Assembly: GCA_023413135.1 (NCBI GenBank)
Contig: JAEZQK010000047.1
Location: forward strand, 1-24,862
Source: Bacillota bacterium
Lineage (GTDB): Bacteria > Bacillota > Clostridia > Christensenellales > Aristaeellaceae
DNA length: 24,862 nt
Reading direction: 5' to 3'
Shown here one piece after another: positions 12,120 to 19,561 of the stretch (position 1 is its first letter; every line of letters starts with the position of its first letter). Position numbers and translations under genes: made by a program. A model generated the notes under the pieces. That model saw only the letters and a list, made by a program, of their open reading frames with translations, did not search any database and was not told the origin of the DNA.

Positions 12120-15100
12120 CGGCGCATTCCTCACCCTTGTCACCCTGTCCGGCGCCACCGCCCCGCTCACCGCGCATGCGTCCGCCAGCCCCTGGTACAA
12201 AGCCCCCATATTCTCCATCCACGTGTGCGCGTGCCTGATGGAGTTTGATCCCGTTGTCCCCTCATACGGAAGGCTGATAGGCGCCAGCCCGTAGTATGAC
12301 CGCATCTGGTTCACCCGTGTTTTCAGTTCCAGGATTTCCGGTACATGCTTGACGCTGTTCCCCTCATCCCATAGGAGTGTTCCAGGGAAAAAGATTCTGT
12401 CATAGGTGTTCTCGGCTACAGTGACCGTCACTTCCGCCACCCCGGATTCCGCTCCCTGGCTGTCCTGTAACCAGAAGCGCAAAACGCGGCTTCCTTTGGC
12501 CAGCGCCGGCAGCTTCAGCTTTTTGGTTCCCGCCGTTACTGCCCCGGCATTTTGCGCTGCGCCTCCATCCACGCTGTAGAAAAGCGTCTGCGTTTGTGCG
12601 TCCGGCTCCGCGCTTATGGAAAGCCCCACATACGGCTGATTGCTGAAGGTGGTTTTCCCCGCCCCGGGAAACAGGATCACCGGCGTAACCGGCGCGGTGT
12701 TCTGTAAAACCTCGTTGGACTCTTTCCATCCCGATGCCTGCCCCATTGCATCCACCGCTTGAATCCGGTACCTGATCCTTGTACCGTCCGCCAGCGTTGG
12801 CGTATGGGAATACGGGCTGGCCGTATCCATCCCCAGCGTGGTCCAGCTTCCGTAACTTCCCCCGGCCGGTTTTATGCAGTATTCAAGGTTAAAGTGATCA
12901 ATGTTCCCGTCCGCGTCCCCCTGCCCGCTCCAGGTAAGAGAAACGGCCCCGCTTTCTCTCAATGCTGGCGTGGCCGTGAAGCTGGTAGGCGCTGTAGGGC
13001 TGCTGTTCTGTACGACCTCGTTGCTCTCCTTCCACCCGGATGCCTGCCCCAGCGCGTCCACCGTCCGGATCCTGTACTTGATCCTGGTACCGTCCGCCAG
13101 CGCCGGCGTGTGGCTGTTCGGGCTGGCCGTGTCCGTTCCCAGCGCAATCCAGCTCCCGTACGCTCCCCCGGCCAGCCGGGTAGCATACTCAAGTTCGAAG
13201 TGGGCAATGTTCCCATCCGCGTCCGCCGCTCCGCTCCATACAAGAGAAATGGCCTCGCTTTCTCTCAGGGAGGGTGTTGCCGTAAAACTGGTCGGGGCTG
13301 TGGGGCTGCTGTTCTGAACAACTTCATTGCTTTCCTTCCACCCGGATGCCTGCCCCAGCGCGTCCACCGTCCGGATGCGGTACATGATCCTGGTACCGTC
13401 CGCCAGCACCGGCGTGTGGCTGTACGGGCTGGCCGTATCCGTCCCCAGCGTGGCCCAGCTCCCATAGTTCCCCCCGGCCGGTTTCGTGCAGTACTCAAGG
13501 TCGAAGTGGTCAATGTTCCCGTCTGCGTCCCCCTGCCCGCCCCATGTCAAAGAAACAGCCTCGCCCTCCCTTAAAGTTGGCGCGGCCATGAAGCTGGTCG
13601 GGGCTGTGGGGCTGCTGTTTTGTGTGACCTCGTTGCTTTCCTTCCACCCGGATACTTGCCCCAGAGCATCCACCGTCCGGATCCGGTACTTGATCCTGGT
13701 ACCGTCCGCCAGCGCCGGCGTGTGGCTGAACGGGCTGGCCGTGTCCGTCGTAAGCACCGTCCATGCACCATAGGTTCCCCCGGCCGGTTTCGTGCAGTAC
13801 TCTAGGTCGAAGTGGTCAATGTTCCCGTCCGCGTCCCCCTGCCCGCTCCAGGTAACCGTTATGGCCTCGCCTTCCCGCAGGGATGGCCCGGCCATGCAGG
13901 TGGTTGGCGCCGTGGGGCTGCTGTTTTGCGTAACTTCGTTGCTTTCCTTCCACCCCGACACCTTCCCCAGCGCGTCCACCGTCCGGATCCGGTACTTGAT
14001 CCTGGTACCGTCCGCCAGCGTCGGCGTATGGCTGTACGGGCTGGCCGTATCCGTCCCCAGCGCCACCCATGTCCCATAGGTTCCTCCGGCTGGTTTTGTG
14101 CAGTACTCAAGGTCGAAGTGGTCAATGTTCCCGTCCGCGTCCCCCTGCCCGCTCCAGGTGACAGAAACAGCCCCACTCTCCCTAAGAGATGGCGTGGCCG
14201 TTAAGCTGGTCGGTGCCGTAGGGCTGCTGTTTTGCGTGACCTCGTTGCTTTCCTTCCATCCGGACACCTGTCCCATCGCGTCCACTGCCCGGATCCGGTA
14301 TTTAATCCTGGTGCCTTCCGTCAGCGCCGGCGTATGGGAGAATGGGCTGGCCGTATCCGTTCCCAGCGCCACCCATGCACCGTACGCACCCGCGGCCGGC
14401 CTGGTAGCATACTCAAGGTCGAAGTGGTCAATGTTCCCATCCGCATCCCCTTGTCCGCTCCATGCAAGATTAACGGCCCCGCTTTCCCTAAGCGATGGCG
14501 TGGCCGTGCAGGTGGTAGGCGCCGTGGGGCTGCTGTTTTGAATAACCTCGTTGCTTTCCTTCCACCCTGATGCCACCCCAAACGCATCCACCGCCCGGAT
14601 CCTGTACTTGATCCTGGTACCGTCCGCCAGCGTCGGTGTATGGCTGTAGGGACTGGCCGTGTCCGGCCCGAGTGTTGCCCATGCCCCGTAACTTCCCCCG
14701 GCCGGCCGGGTAGCGTACTCAATATCAAAATGGTCAATGTTCCCGTCCGCGTCCCCTTGCCCGCTCCAGGTGACAGTTATGGCCTCTCCTTCCCGTAGGG
14801 TGGGCCCGGCCGTGCAGGCGGTCGGCGCCGTGGGGCTGCTGTTCTTCCGTATGGCATTTGCTTCACAGTACCCGCTTTCCACCCCGTAGGCGTCTATCGC
14901 GCATACGCGGTATTTTTCATAGGCTCCGCGTCCAATGCCAGGCGTGTCCGCCGCGCTTGTCCCGGCATATGTCCCCAGCGTGTTCCATGCGGACCAACTT
15001 GCACCATCGCCCGATGTGGAATACTGCACCCTGTACCCCGTCACATTGCCTTCGGCGTCACTCGCCGCGCCCCAGGTGATAGATACCTGTCCGCTTTCAT

Positions 15101-15596
15101 ACAGCGAAGGGGATACGCTGGCCCACGGCGGTGTGCCGGGTGCCGTGTTGTCCAAATACGTTCCTTCAAAGCTTGCCGGGTACGTTCCATGGTATCCGTA
15201 AAACTGCACATACACGGAAGAGGCGGCGAACAGATACCATGTGCCTGTGAACTGTGACAGGGTATTCATCATACCCTGCGTGAACGTGAGGGTTTTCCAC
15301 CCGTCCCCTGATCCCCAGCCTGCAAGGTCACCGATGTACAAGGCGCTTGTGGCGCTGTCCGGAGGTAGGTTTGCATCAGCGGATGCATACAGCCGCAGCG
15401 TGCCGCCGCCGCCAGTGTTGATCTTCCGGAATCTGAATGTGAGCGCGGTGATCGGCTGCCCTCCGGAAAGGGAATTGAATTGGAACCGGCCCCAACGGCC
15501 ATAATTTCCCGTTAGCTCCATGGTCATATGGGTGGCCCATACGTTGCCTCCATTGTCGTACCAGGAGGAGATGGCAACTTGATTTATTGCTCCCAA
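12072..15596 (-). CDS. giant tail fibre with tandem fibronectin III repeats
   Basis: The start is TTG at 15596 with GGGCGGTGA about seven bases upstream; no better ATG is near. Residues 1-150 are a beta-rich N-terminal domain (NGGNVWATHMTMELTGNYGR ... FYGYHGTYPASFEGTYLDN) likely to attach to the tail. One divergent fibronectin III-like domain and seven nearly identical 102-aa copies follow. Each copy starts NSSPTAPT, contains SLTWSGQGDADGNIDHFDLE and SPYSHTPTLADGTRIKYRIR, and ends VSGWKESNEV. A further sandwich domain (TAPVTPVILFPGAGKTTF) precedes a 100-aa C-terminal region with IFFPGTLLWDEGN and LKTRVNQMRSYYGL. Phage tail proteins with such domains bind carbohydrates or extend the fibre. It lies between the collar-type fibre gene and the endolysin. 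Confidence 0.88.
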   Translation of the reverse strand: MGAINQVAISSWYDNGGNVWATHMTMELTGNYGRWGRFQFNSLSGGQPITALTFRFRKINTGGGGTLRLYASADANLPPDSATSALYIGDLAGWGSGDGWKTLTFTQGMMNTLSQFTGTWYLFAASSVYVQFYGYHGTYPASFEGTYLDNTAPGTPPWASVSPSLYESGQVSITWGAASDAEGNVTGYRVQYSTSGDGASWSAWNTLGTYAGTSAADTPGIGRGAYEKYRVCAIDAYGVESGYCEANAIRKNSSPTAPTACTAGPTLREGEAITVTWSGQGDADGNIDHFDIEYATRPAGGSYGAWATLGPDTASPYSHTPTLADGTRIKYRIRAVDAFGVASGWKESNEVIQNSSPTAPTTCTATPSLRESGAVNLAWSGQGDADGNIDHFDLEYATRPAAGAYGAWVALGTDTASPFSHTPALTEGTRIKYRIRAVDAMGQVSGWKESNEVTQNSSPTAPTSLTATPSLRESGAVSVTWSGQGDADGNIDHFDLEYCTKPAGGTYGTWVALGTDTASPYSHTPTLADGTRIKYRIRTVDALGKVSGWKESNEVTQNSSPTAPTTCMAGPSLREGEAITVTWSGQGDADGNIDHFDLEYCTKPAGGTYGAWTVLTTDTASPFSHTPALADGTRIKYRIRTVDALGQVSGWKESNEVTQNSSPTAPTSFMAAPTLREGEAVSLTWGGQGDADGNIDHFDLEYCTKPAGGNYGSWATLGTDTASPYSHTPVLADGTRIMYRIRTVDALGQASGWKESNEVVQNSSPTAPTSFTATPSLRESEAISLVWSGAADADGNIAHFELEYATRLAGGAYGSWIALGTDTASPNSHTPALADGTRIKYRIRTVDALGQASGWKESNEVVQNSSPTAPTSFTATPALRESGAVSLTWSGQGDADGNIDHFNLEYCIKPAGGSYGSWTTLGMDTASPYSHTPTLADGTRIRYRIQAVDAMGQASGWKESNEVLQNTAPVTPVILFPGAGKTTFSNQPYVGLSISAEPDAQTQTLFYSVDGGAAQNAGAVTAGTKKLKLPALAKGSRVLRFWLQDSQGAESGVAEVTVTVAENTYDRIFFPGTLLWDEGNSVKHVPEILELKTRVNQMRSYYGLAPISLPYEGTTGSNSIRHAHTWMENMGALYQGLADACAVSGAVAPDRVTRVRNAPSAGVINQVRMMVGSL
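12691..14838 (-). repeat. seven tandem 306-bp repeats in the fibre gene
   Basis: Anchor motif GGGCTGCTGTT occurs at 12997, 13303, 13609, 13915, 14221, 14527 and 14833, exactly 306 bases apart, equal to one 102-aa domain. Identity between units is high at the DNA level, with long unbroken stretches such as the block around the recurrent GGTACCGTCCGCCAGCG. This favours recent unequal recombination or gene conversion. Confidence 0.93.
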
Positions 15597-15610
15597 TGTG
15601 TATCACCGCC

Positions 15611-16189
15611 CTACTCTTCAAACCGGAGCCCGTGCGCCACCCCCGTTTCCGGGTCTATCCATCCGCACAGCTTGTCCAGCGCGTCCTTGTCGGCCGCCGC
15701 CATAAACCCGTCCGCCGCGTCCGTGGCATTTTCGTGCCTGTGGTCATAGTCCGCCCATAGAAGCCCGCCCATATCTATGGTCACATTCCCCTCCGGGCTG
15801 ATTTCATAGGCCCAGCGTATCCGCCCGTCCATGCTTACGTTATTGCTGTTCGGGTCCACATGGATGCCGCCCTCATCATTGCAGGCGGCCGAGAAGCAAA
15901 TTTCCGCCCCGTCCTCCGGCTTGGCAAAAACCACAATTTCCGTCAGGTCATACCCCGCTTCCAGATCGTCAGGCGTTATGCCGCTTGTGACGGTCACCTT
16001 CGTGCCGCTCCTCAGCTTGCTTTCGATAGGCAGCGAATACAAAGCATGAACAGCATCCGTTGCACTGGAAAACCCTGTGCTCCTGATGCCGTCCCCGATA
16101 ACGATCCTGGTGAAATCAATCCTTGTTCCAAGCAGCGTCTGCGCAATAAGCTGATATCCCGCTTCCGTAATCGCTTTGTTCCATCCCAT
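15611..16189 (-). CDS. phage tail-collar fibre protein (DUF3751-like)
   Basis: This 192-aa protein starts MGWNKAITEAGYQLIAQTLL and continues IDFTRIVIGDG, the typical opening of tail-collar fibre N-terminal domains of P2-like tails (fibre attachment to the baseplate). It also has DLTEIVVFAKPEDGAEICF and the ending YDHRHENATDAADGFMAAAD, where the D-H-R-H motif resembles collar proteins. The ATG at 16189 follows AGGAGAG by seven bases. The short C-terminus suggests it is an adapter, with the giant fibre encoded next (14 bases on) supplying the receptor-binding part. Confidence 0.85.
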   Translation of the reverse strand: MGWNKAITEAGYQLIAQTLLGTRIDFTRIVIGDGIRSTGFSSATDAVHALYSLPIESKLRSGTKVTVTSGITPDDLEAGYDLTEIVVFAKPEDGAEICFSAACNDEGGIHVDPNSNNVSMDGRIRWAYEISPEGNVTIDMGGLLWADYDHRHENATDAADGFMAAADKDALDKLCGWIDPETGVAHGLRFEE

Positions 16190-16196
16190 GGGATCA

Positions 16197-16391
16197 CTCT
16201 CCTATCATGTGTACATCCATTCCCGCCCCATGTAGGGGCGAACTGTGTTCGCCCGCTCACCCCCGGCCGGTGTCACCGCAGCGCCGGATGAGGTGTCCTC
16301 CCCTTGAGTAAAGCCTTCCCCTTGAGGGGAAGGTGGCGCCGCAGCGCCGGATGAGGTGTTATCCGCCCGCAGGCGGCGGAAGGAGTAAACC
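16197..16391. repeat. repeat-filled gap: R2 copy 1, R1 copies 2 and 3
   Basis: The 195-base gap between the tail protein I gene and the collar gene is almost entirely repeat. R2 lies at 16231-16256 (TGTAGGGGCGAACTGTGTTC then GCCCGC, an imperfect hairpin). A partial R1 lies at 16268-16294 and a full R1 at 16313-16358. A further palindromic CCGCCCGCAGGCGG occurs at 16363-16376. Confidence 0.75.
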
Positions 16392-16946
16392 TCACCCCTC
16401 CAGTGTCACCCGCACGGCCACCTCCAGCGCGGAGGATACCTGCACCTTGTCCGCCTCCGTTGTCTGTATGATGAACCCGTCAAAAACCGAGCGCAGCGGC
16501 TTGAATATCTCCACAGCCCGCTGCGCCCACGCTTCCATTTCCCCGGCCCGGTTCCCCATGACCTCCACCCGGAAATGGTACGGTTCCCCTCCGTAATCCG
16601 GTCCGTTCAGTATGTGCACCGTTTCAAATACCGCCTCCAGCATGTACTTCAAAAGCCCCGGCGTTCCAATCCCCTGGCTGATGGCTTCCGCCCGCCTCAC
16701 CATCTCCCGCTTGATCTCCACCGGCATGCTGAAGTCGTACCATACCATGTTCCATTCCCATGCCATATCGTCAAGCCGCCACTCCGGCATGCTGTCCACA
16801 TCGTACAGGTACTTGTGCGCCTGCTCGATGTCTGCCAGAAACCTTTTGTTCCCCGCCTCCAGCGCGGCTTTCAGTGCATGCCCGTTTTTGTCCTTGTCAA
16901 GAAACAATGGTACATCCAGCTTCGCCTCCGGCAAGCGTATGGTCAT
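16392..16946 (-). CDS. phage tail protein I
   Basis: This 184-aa protein fits tail protein I (P2 gpI family) in size and layout: an acidic N-terminus, AHKYLYDVDSMPEWRLDDMA with WEWNMVWYDFSMPVEIKREM (the family's L-P-x-L-A-W-x-x-x-V-x-x-W-d block), then RAEAISQGIGTPGLLKYMLE. It forms part of the baseplate wedge near the tail tip. It follows baseplate J in transcription order and precedes the collar fibre, exactly the P2-like order. Confidence 0.9.
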   Translation of the reverse strand: MTIRLPEAKLDVPLFLDKDKNGHALKAALEAGNKRFLADIEQAHKYLYDVDSMPEWRLDDMAWEWNMVWYDFSMPVEIKREMVRRAEAISQGIGTPGLLKYMLEAVFETVHILNGPDYGGEPYHFRVEVMGNRAGEMEAWAQRAVEIFKPLRSVFDGFIIQTTEADKVQVSSALEVAVRVTLEG

Positions 16947-16954
16947 GTAAATCC

Positions 16955-16991
16955 CCCCAAAAATACGTATGGGCGATTATCAACCGCCCGC
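16955..16991 (-). repeat. dispersed repeat R4, copy 2
   Basis: CCCCAAAAATACGT is followed by GGGCGATTATCAACCGCCCG, matching 11841-11876 in layout (constant A-rich end plus hairpin). It directly precedes the tail protein I start on the minus strand. Confidence 0.6.
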
Positions 16992-17049
16992 AGTGCTTTT
17001 CTTCCGGCCTCTATGCGCTCCGGAAATGAACCCAACAAACTCCATCAAA

Positions 17050-17075
17050 TGTAGGGGCGAACTGTGTTCGCCCGC
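17050..17075. repeat. dispersed repeat R2, copy 2
   Basis: The core TGTAGGGGCGAACTGTGTTC then GCCCGC is identical to 16231-16256. It lies in the gap between baseplate J and tail protein I. Confidence 0.75.
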
Positions 17076-17088
17076 TTCCGGAGGATTG

Positions 17089-18210
17089 TCACTCCTCCAT
17101 CTCCGTCAGCGTGACCGTCCCCTTCAGCCTTTGATTGTCCGCAATTTGCGTGAACTCCACCGCTCCGCCATTCACATGGCTCCCTTCCAGCCATGCGTGC
17201 CTGGTCGCTCCCGCCGCATACATCAGCGAAAGCAGCTTGTATGGGTCAAACGCCCGCTTGACGGTATTTTCCTGCCATGCCTGGTATTCCGCAACGGCGG
17301 CAAGCAGCTTGGCCGCTTTATCCTCCGCCGTTACACCGTCCGCCCTGTACCCCACATTCAGGGTGTACGGCACTGCCTCCGCTTCCTCCGCCTGCACCGT
17401 ATCCGTCAGGATCACCATTTCCTCATCGTTCAGCGTGCCCTCCACCTCAGAAAGGATGGAGCTCCGTTCCGTTTCCGTAAGTCCCTCCTCAAGGATCAAT
17501 GCGATGCTCACAACCCCGGCGCTTGCCCTATATGCCTCTGCATCCACAATGTTGGCGGAAACCCCCATGGCCAGCGTTTCATAAGCGCTTTTCGATCCCA
17601 CGTTCAATCCGCCTACCCGTATCCGCTCCCGGTAAGCCTCGTTATCCTCCTTGTCCACTCCGCCCGCTGTCGCCTGCGTGACCGTCACGGTCTGGATCCT
17701 GGCTTTTTGCTGTACCGGATATAGCTCCATACCCACAGGCAGCGCGTTCCCCACCGTTCCCTCCTGTGTGCAGGTGATGCCTGTCTCTCTCGACGTTGTC
17801 CCGGTCCCGGCCGGTACCAGGATCTCCGCTGCCGTTTCATACGTCCGCGCCCCATCCGTCACCAGCATGCCCGCAACTACGGCATAGGCGGCCGTTTCCC
17901 TCTTGAACACGATAGCCGCCTTCCCCTTAGCCTTAACCGCCTGGATCCTGAAAACCTTACGCTTTTCACCGATCACATCCAGATACTCGTTCACCGAGTA
18001 CCTTAGCGTCTGCATCCTGGCTGCATGGTCGTGCGCGGCATATGCCTGGGCAAAGATCGGCAGCTGCCCCCGCAGCAGCATTTCCTTCTCATCCCCAGGA
18101 TACAGCGGATCGCCGCCCGCCTGCATGTAGGCAATGTGCATATCCGTCCACATGGCCTCCGGGTCAAATGTCAGGTAGTGCAACGTATCATCCATTCCCA
18201 TCACCCTCAT
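17089..18210 (-). CDS. baseplate J (gp47-like) protein
   Basis: This 373-aa protein is typical of baseplate J/gp47. N-terminal helices (MHIAYMQAGGDPLYPGDEKE and YAAHDHAARMQTLRY) lead to a core with ETAAEILVPAGTGTTSRETG, CTQEGTVGNALPVG, GGVDKEDNEAYRERIR and a C-terminal SHVNGGAVEF..LKGTVTLTEMEE. The block D-x-E-x-(D/A)-Y-R-x-R-I is the family signature. It forms the baseplate wedge that couples sheath contraction to the tail tip. ATGs at 18210, 18201 and 18195 are all in frame; GAGGG lies eight bases before both the first and the last, so the exact start is undecided. Confidence 0.92.
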   Translation of the reverse strand: MRVMGMDDTLHYLTFDPEAMWTDMHIAYMQAGGDPLYPGDEKEMLLRGQLPIFAQAYAAHDHAARMQTLRYSVNEYLDVIGEKRKVFRIQAVKAKGKAAIVFKRETAAYAVVAGMLVTDGARTYETAAEILVPAGTGTTSRETGITCTQEGTVGNALPVGMELYPVQQKARIQTVTVTQATAGGVDKEDNEAYRERIRVGGLNVGSKSAYETLAMGVSANIVDAEAYRASAGVVSIALILEEGLTETERSSILSEVEGTLNDEEMVILTDTVQAEEAEAVPYTLNVGYRADGVTAEDKAAKLLAAVAEYQAWQENTVKRAFDPYKLLSLMYAAGATRHAWLEGSHVNGGAVEFTQIADNQRLKGTVTLTEMEE

Positions 18211-18242
18211 TTCTCAATCCCTCATAGGGCACTCCACCTCGC

Positions 18243-18304
18243 GCCCGAAGATTTCCAAAGGGCGACCGGAAAGCCCTTTGGTCGCTCCCGCAGGAGCGAA
18301 ATCC
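18243..18304. repeat. dispersed repeat R3, copy 1
   Basis: CCGAAG, TTTCCAAAGGGCGACCGGAA, AGCCCTTTGGTCGC and TCCCGCAGGAGCGAAATCC form two hairpins (CCAAAGGGC with GCCCTTTGG; CGCTCCCGCAGGAGCG). The element fills the gap between gp25 and baseplate J. Other copies or fragments are at 12036-12066, 19232-19285 and 19291-19348. Confidence 0.75.
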
Positions 18305-18305
18305 C

Positions 18306-18638
18306 TTACCTCGGTGCTCTCCCTTCCGGTTCCTCCTTAACCTCCACCTCGCATACAAACACGGTCCCGTCCTTCTCCTGCCTGATATCCACCCTGATCA
18401 GGCGCACGTCCGGCTCCCACGCCAATACTCGCGCGATTTCTTCCGCGATATGCGCCTTCACAAAGGGAAGCGGTTTGTCATACACAGCCGGATTTAGCCC
18501 CCGCATCCTGTCGTACGGCACATCGCCCATCCTGGTTGTCAGCAGGTTTTTCGCGTTCTGCAAAACCCGCCCCTGTGCCGTCTCGCACTCAAATTGTACA
18601 GGGGCCATCCTGGTGTCAATAAAAAATCTTGTCGCCAC
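18306..18638 (-). CDS. GPW/gp25 family baseplate wedge protein
   Basis: This 110-aa protein shows the gp25 plan: GRVLQNAKNLLTTRMGDVPY followed by D-R-M-R-G-L-N-P, then KAHIAEEIARVLAWEPDVRL and a final beta strand pair (VDIRQEKDGTVFVCEVEVKE). The 'N..LLT..GE.PY...fGl' pattern is the family core. gp25 links baseplate and sheath in contractile tails. It lies 11 bases behind the connector-type gene and directly before baseplate J, the conserved order. Confidence 0.9.
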   Translation of the reverse strand: MATRFFIDTRMAPVQFECETAQGRVLQNAKNLLTTRMGDVPYDRMRGLNPAVYDKPLPFVKAHIAEEIARVLAWEPDVRLIRVDIRQEKDGTVFVCEVEVKEEPEGRAPR

Positions 18639-18649
18639 TTAACCCCCTC

Positions 18650-19204
18650 CTAATCCTGTATCGCAGGCGTGAACACGCTTTGAAAGTTCTTTGCATCGTT
18701 TCTGATGTCGTTGGTGGCATTACTCAGCGCGGTCTTGTAGTCGATACTCTGCTGCGTGATTTTGATCTCCACAGTCTTGCTCTTGCTTTTTGCTTTTCCC
18801 GCCCTCCCCTGCATGAAGGTGAGCTTCAATTTCGCCCTGCTGATAATTCCCGCCCCATCAAAGCGCATCTCCGTGGCCTGGCACGCTGTCAGCGTCATGT
18901 CCAGTCCAAGAATGTCATTCCCGGCAAAATAAATGCGGGCGCTCTGTCCGTCCACCAGCGCCCGCCATCCTTGCATTTCCTCCAGCACATCGGTCCCCGC
19001 GGCTTGTGAAAGCTGTACCTCGAAGCTTACGCTGTCCGCCTTGATCCCTTCCACCTTGGCATACCCGGCCTTTGGCTTTCCGTTCCCCGCGTCGCCCTCC
19101 TGCTCCTTCACCTTCGCTTCCCGGGTGAGCTCCACTTCATCAAAAGTCTTTATGACCTCGCTGCTTACTTCCAGCGTCCGCCCCCTGAACGTGAGAACAA
19201 TCAT
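18650..19204 (-). CDS. tail tube/connector-type protein (XkdP or CIS-tube-like)
   Basis: This 184-aa protein has an N-terminal region (MIVLTFRGRTLEVSSEVIKT) and then the pattern SVSFEVQLSQAAGTDVLEEM, GWRALVDGQSARIYFAGNDI, and RFDGAGIISRAKLKLTFMQG. The last block matches the 'F-D-x-x-G-x-x-x-R-A-x-L-x-L-T-F-x-E' ending of CIS tube/XkdP N-terminal domains found between tape measure and baseplate in contractile tails. A lysine/serine-rich linker and a helical tail follow. The assignment rests on this pattern and on position; gpU-like function is an alternative. It lies between tail protein X and gp25. Confidence 0.6.
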   Translation of the reverse strand: MIVLTFRGRTLEVSSEVIKTFDEVELTREAKVKEQEGDAGNGKPKAGYAKVEGIKADSVSFEVQLSQAAGTDVLEEMQGWRALVDGQSARIYFAGNDILGLDMTLTACQATEMRFDGAGIISRAKLKLTFMQGRAGKAKSKSKTVEIKITQQSIDYKTALSNATNDIRNDAKNFQSVFTPAIQD

Positions 19205-19231
19205 ACCCCATCATCCTTTCCGAATTCCAGG

Positions 19232-19348
19232 GCCCCGAAGGTTTCCAAAGGGCGACCGGAAAGCCCTTTGGCCGTCCCGCTCCTCTTCCACGGTCCCGAA
19301 GGTCCAGGGCGACCGGAAAGCCCTGGTCGCTCCCGCAGGAGCGAAACC
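19232..19348. repeat. dispersed repeat R3, two fragments in tandem
   Basis: The first fragment (19232-19285) carries CCGAAGGTTTCCAAAGGGCG and CCCTTTGG but breaks off at GCCGTCCCGC. CTCTTCCACGG then leads to a second, near-complete unit (19291-19348) with CCGAAGGTCCAGGGCGACCG, AAGCCCTGGTCGC and TCCCGCAGGAGCGAAACC. In the second unit the stem bases are changed on both sides (CCAGGGC with GCCCTGG instead of CCAAAGGGC with GCCCTTTGG), so pairing is preserved. Confidence 0.75.
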
Positions 19349-19351
19349 CTC

Positions 19352-19561
19352 TCAAGCACTCCTCTTCCACGGTGGCACCGCATCATCATTCGTCGTGTCA
19401 ACCTCCGGCACGTTGATGATCTCCCCACCCATAAACCTCAATAGGTGGCATGTATCCATGTTCGCCGCCAGCAGCTCCGCCGCGTACTTCTCCTGTCCGT
19501 ACAGCTTCAAGGCCAGGCTGTCAAATGTCTCCCCGCGCACGGCTATGATCGTGTTTTTCAT
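19352..19561 (-). CDS. phage tail protein X (LysM-like)
   Basis: The ATG at 19561 overlaps the tape measure stop by four bases (ATGA), fixing this start over the longer frame. The 69-aa product MKNTIIAVRGETFDSLALKL, then YGQEKYAAELLAANMD and GGEIINVPEV, is a LysM-type fold as in P2 gpX ('G-D-T-x-D-x-x-A-x-x-x-Y-G'). It probably binds at the tape-measure/hub interface. It ends just before a block of R3 repeats. Confidence 0.88.
   Translation of the reverse strand: MKNTIIAVRGETFDSLALKLYGQEKYAAELLAANMDTCHLLRFMGGEIINVPEVDTTNDDAVPPWKRSA

Noticed and set aside
12759..14741. Many repeated plus-strand frames opposite the fibre gene
   Set aside because: Produced by the 306-bp repeats in the antisense direction; low-complexity products without family features.
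12691..14838. Tandem repeats as a CRISPR array
   Set aside because: Units are 306 bp, in frame and coding; no short repeat/spacer pattern.
12072..15596. Diversity-generating retroelement target
   Set aside because: No reverse transcriptase, template repeat or A-to-N pattern is visible in the window.
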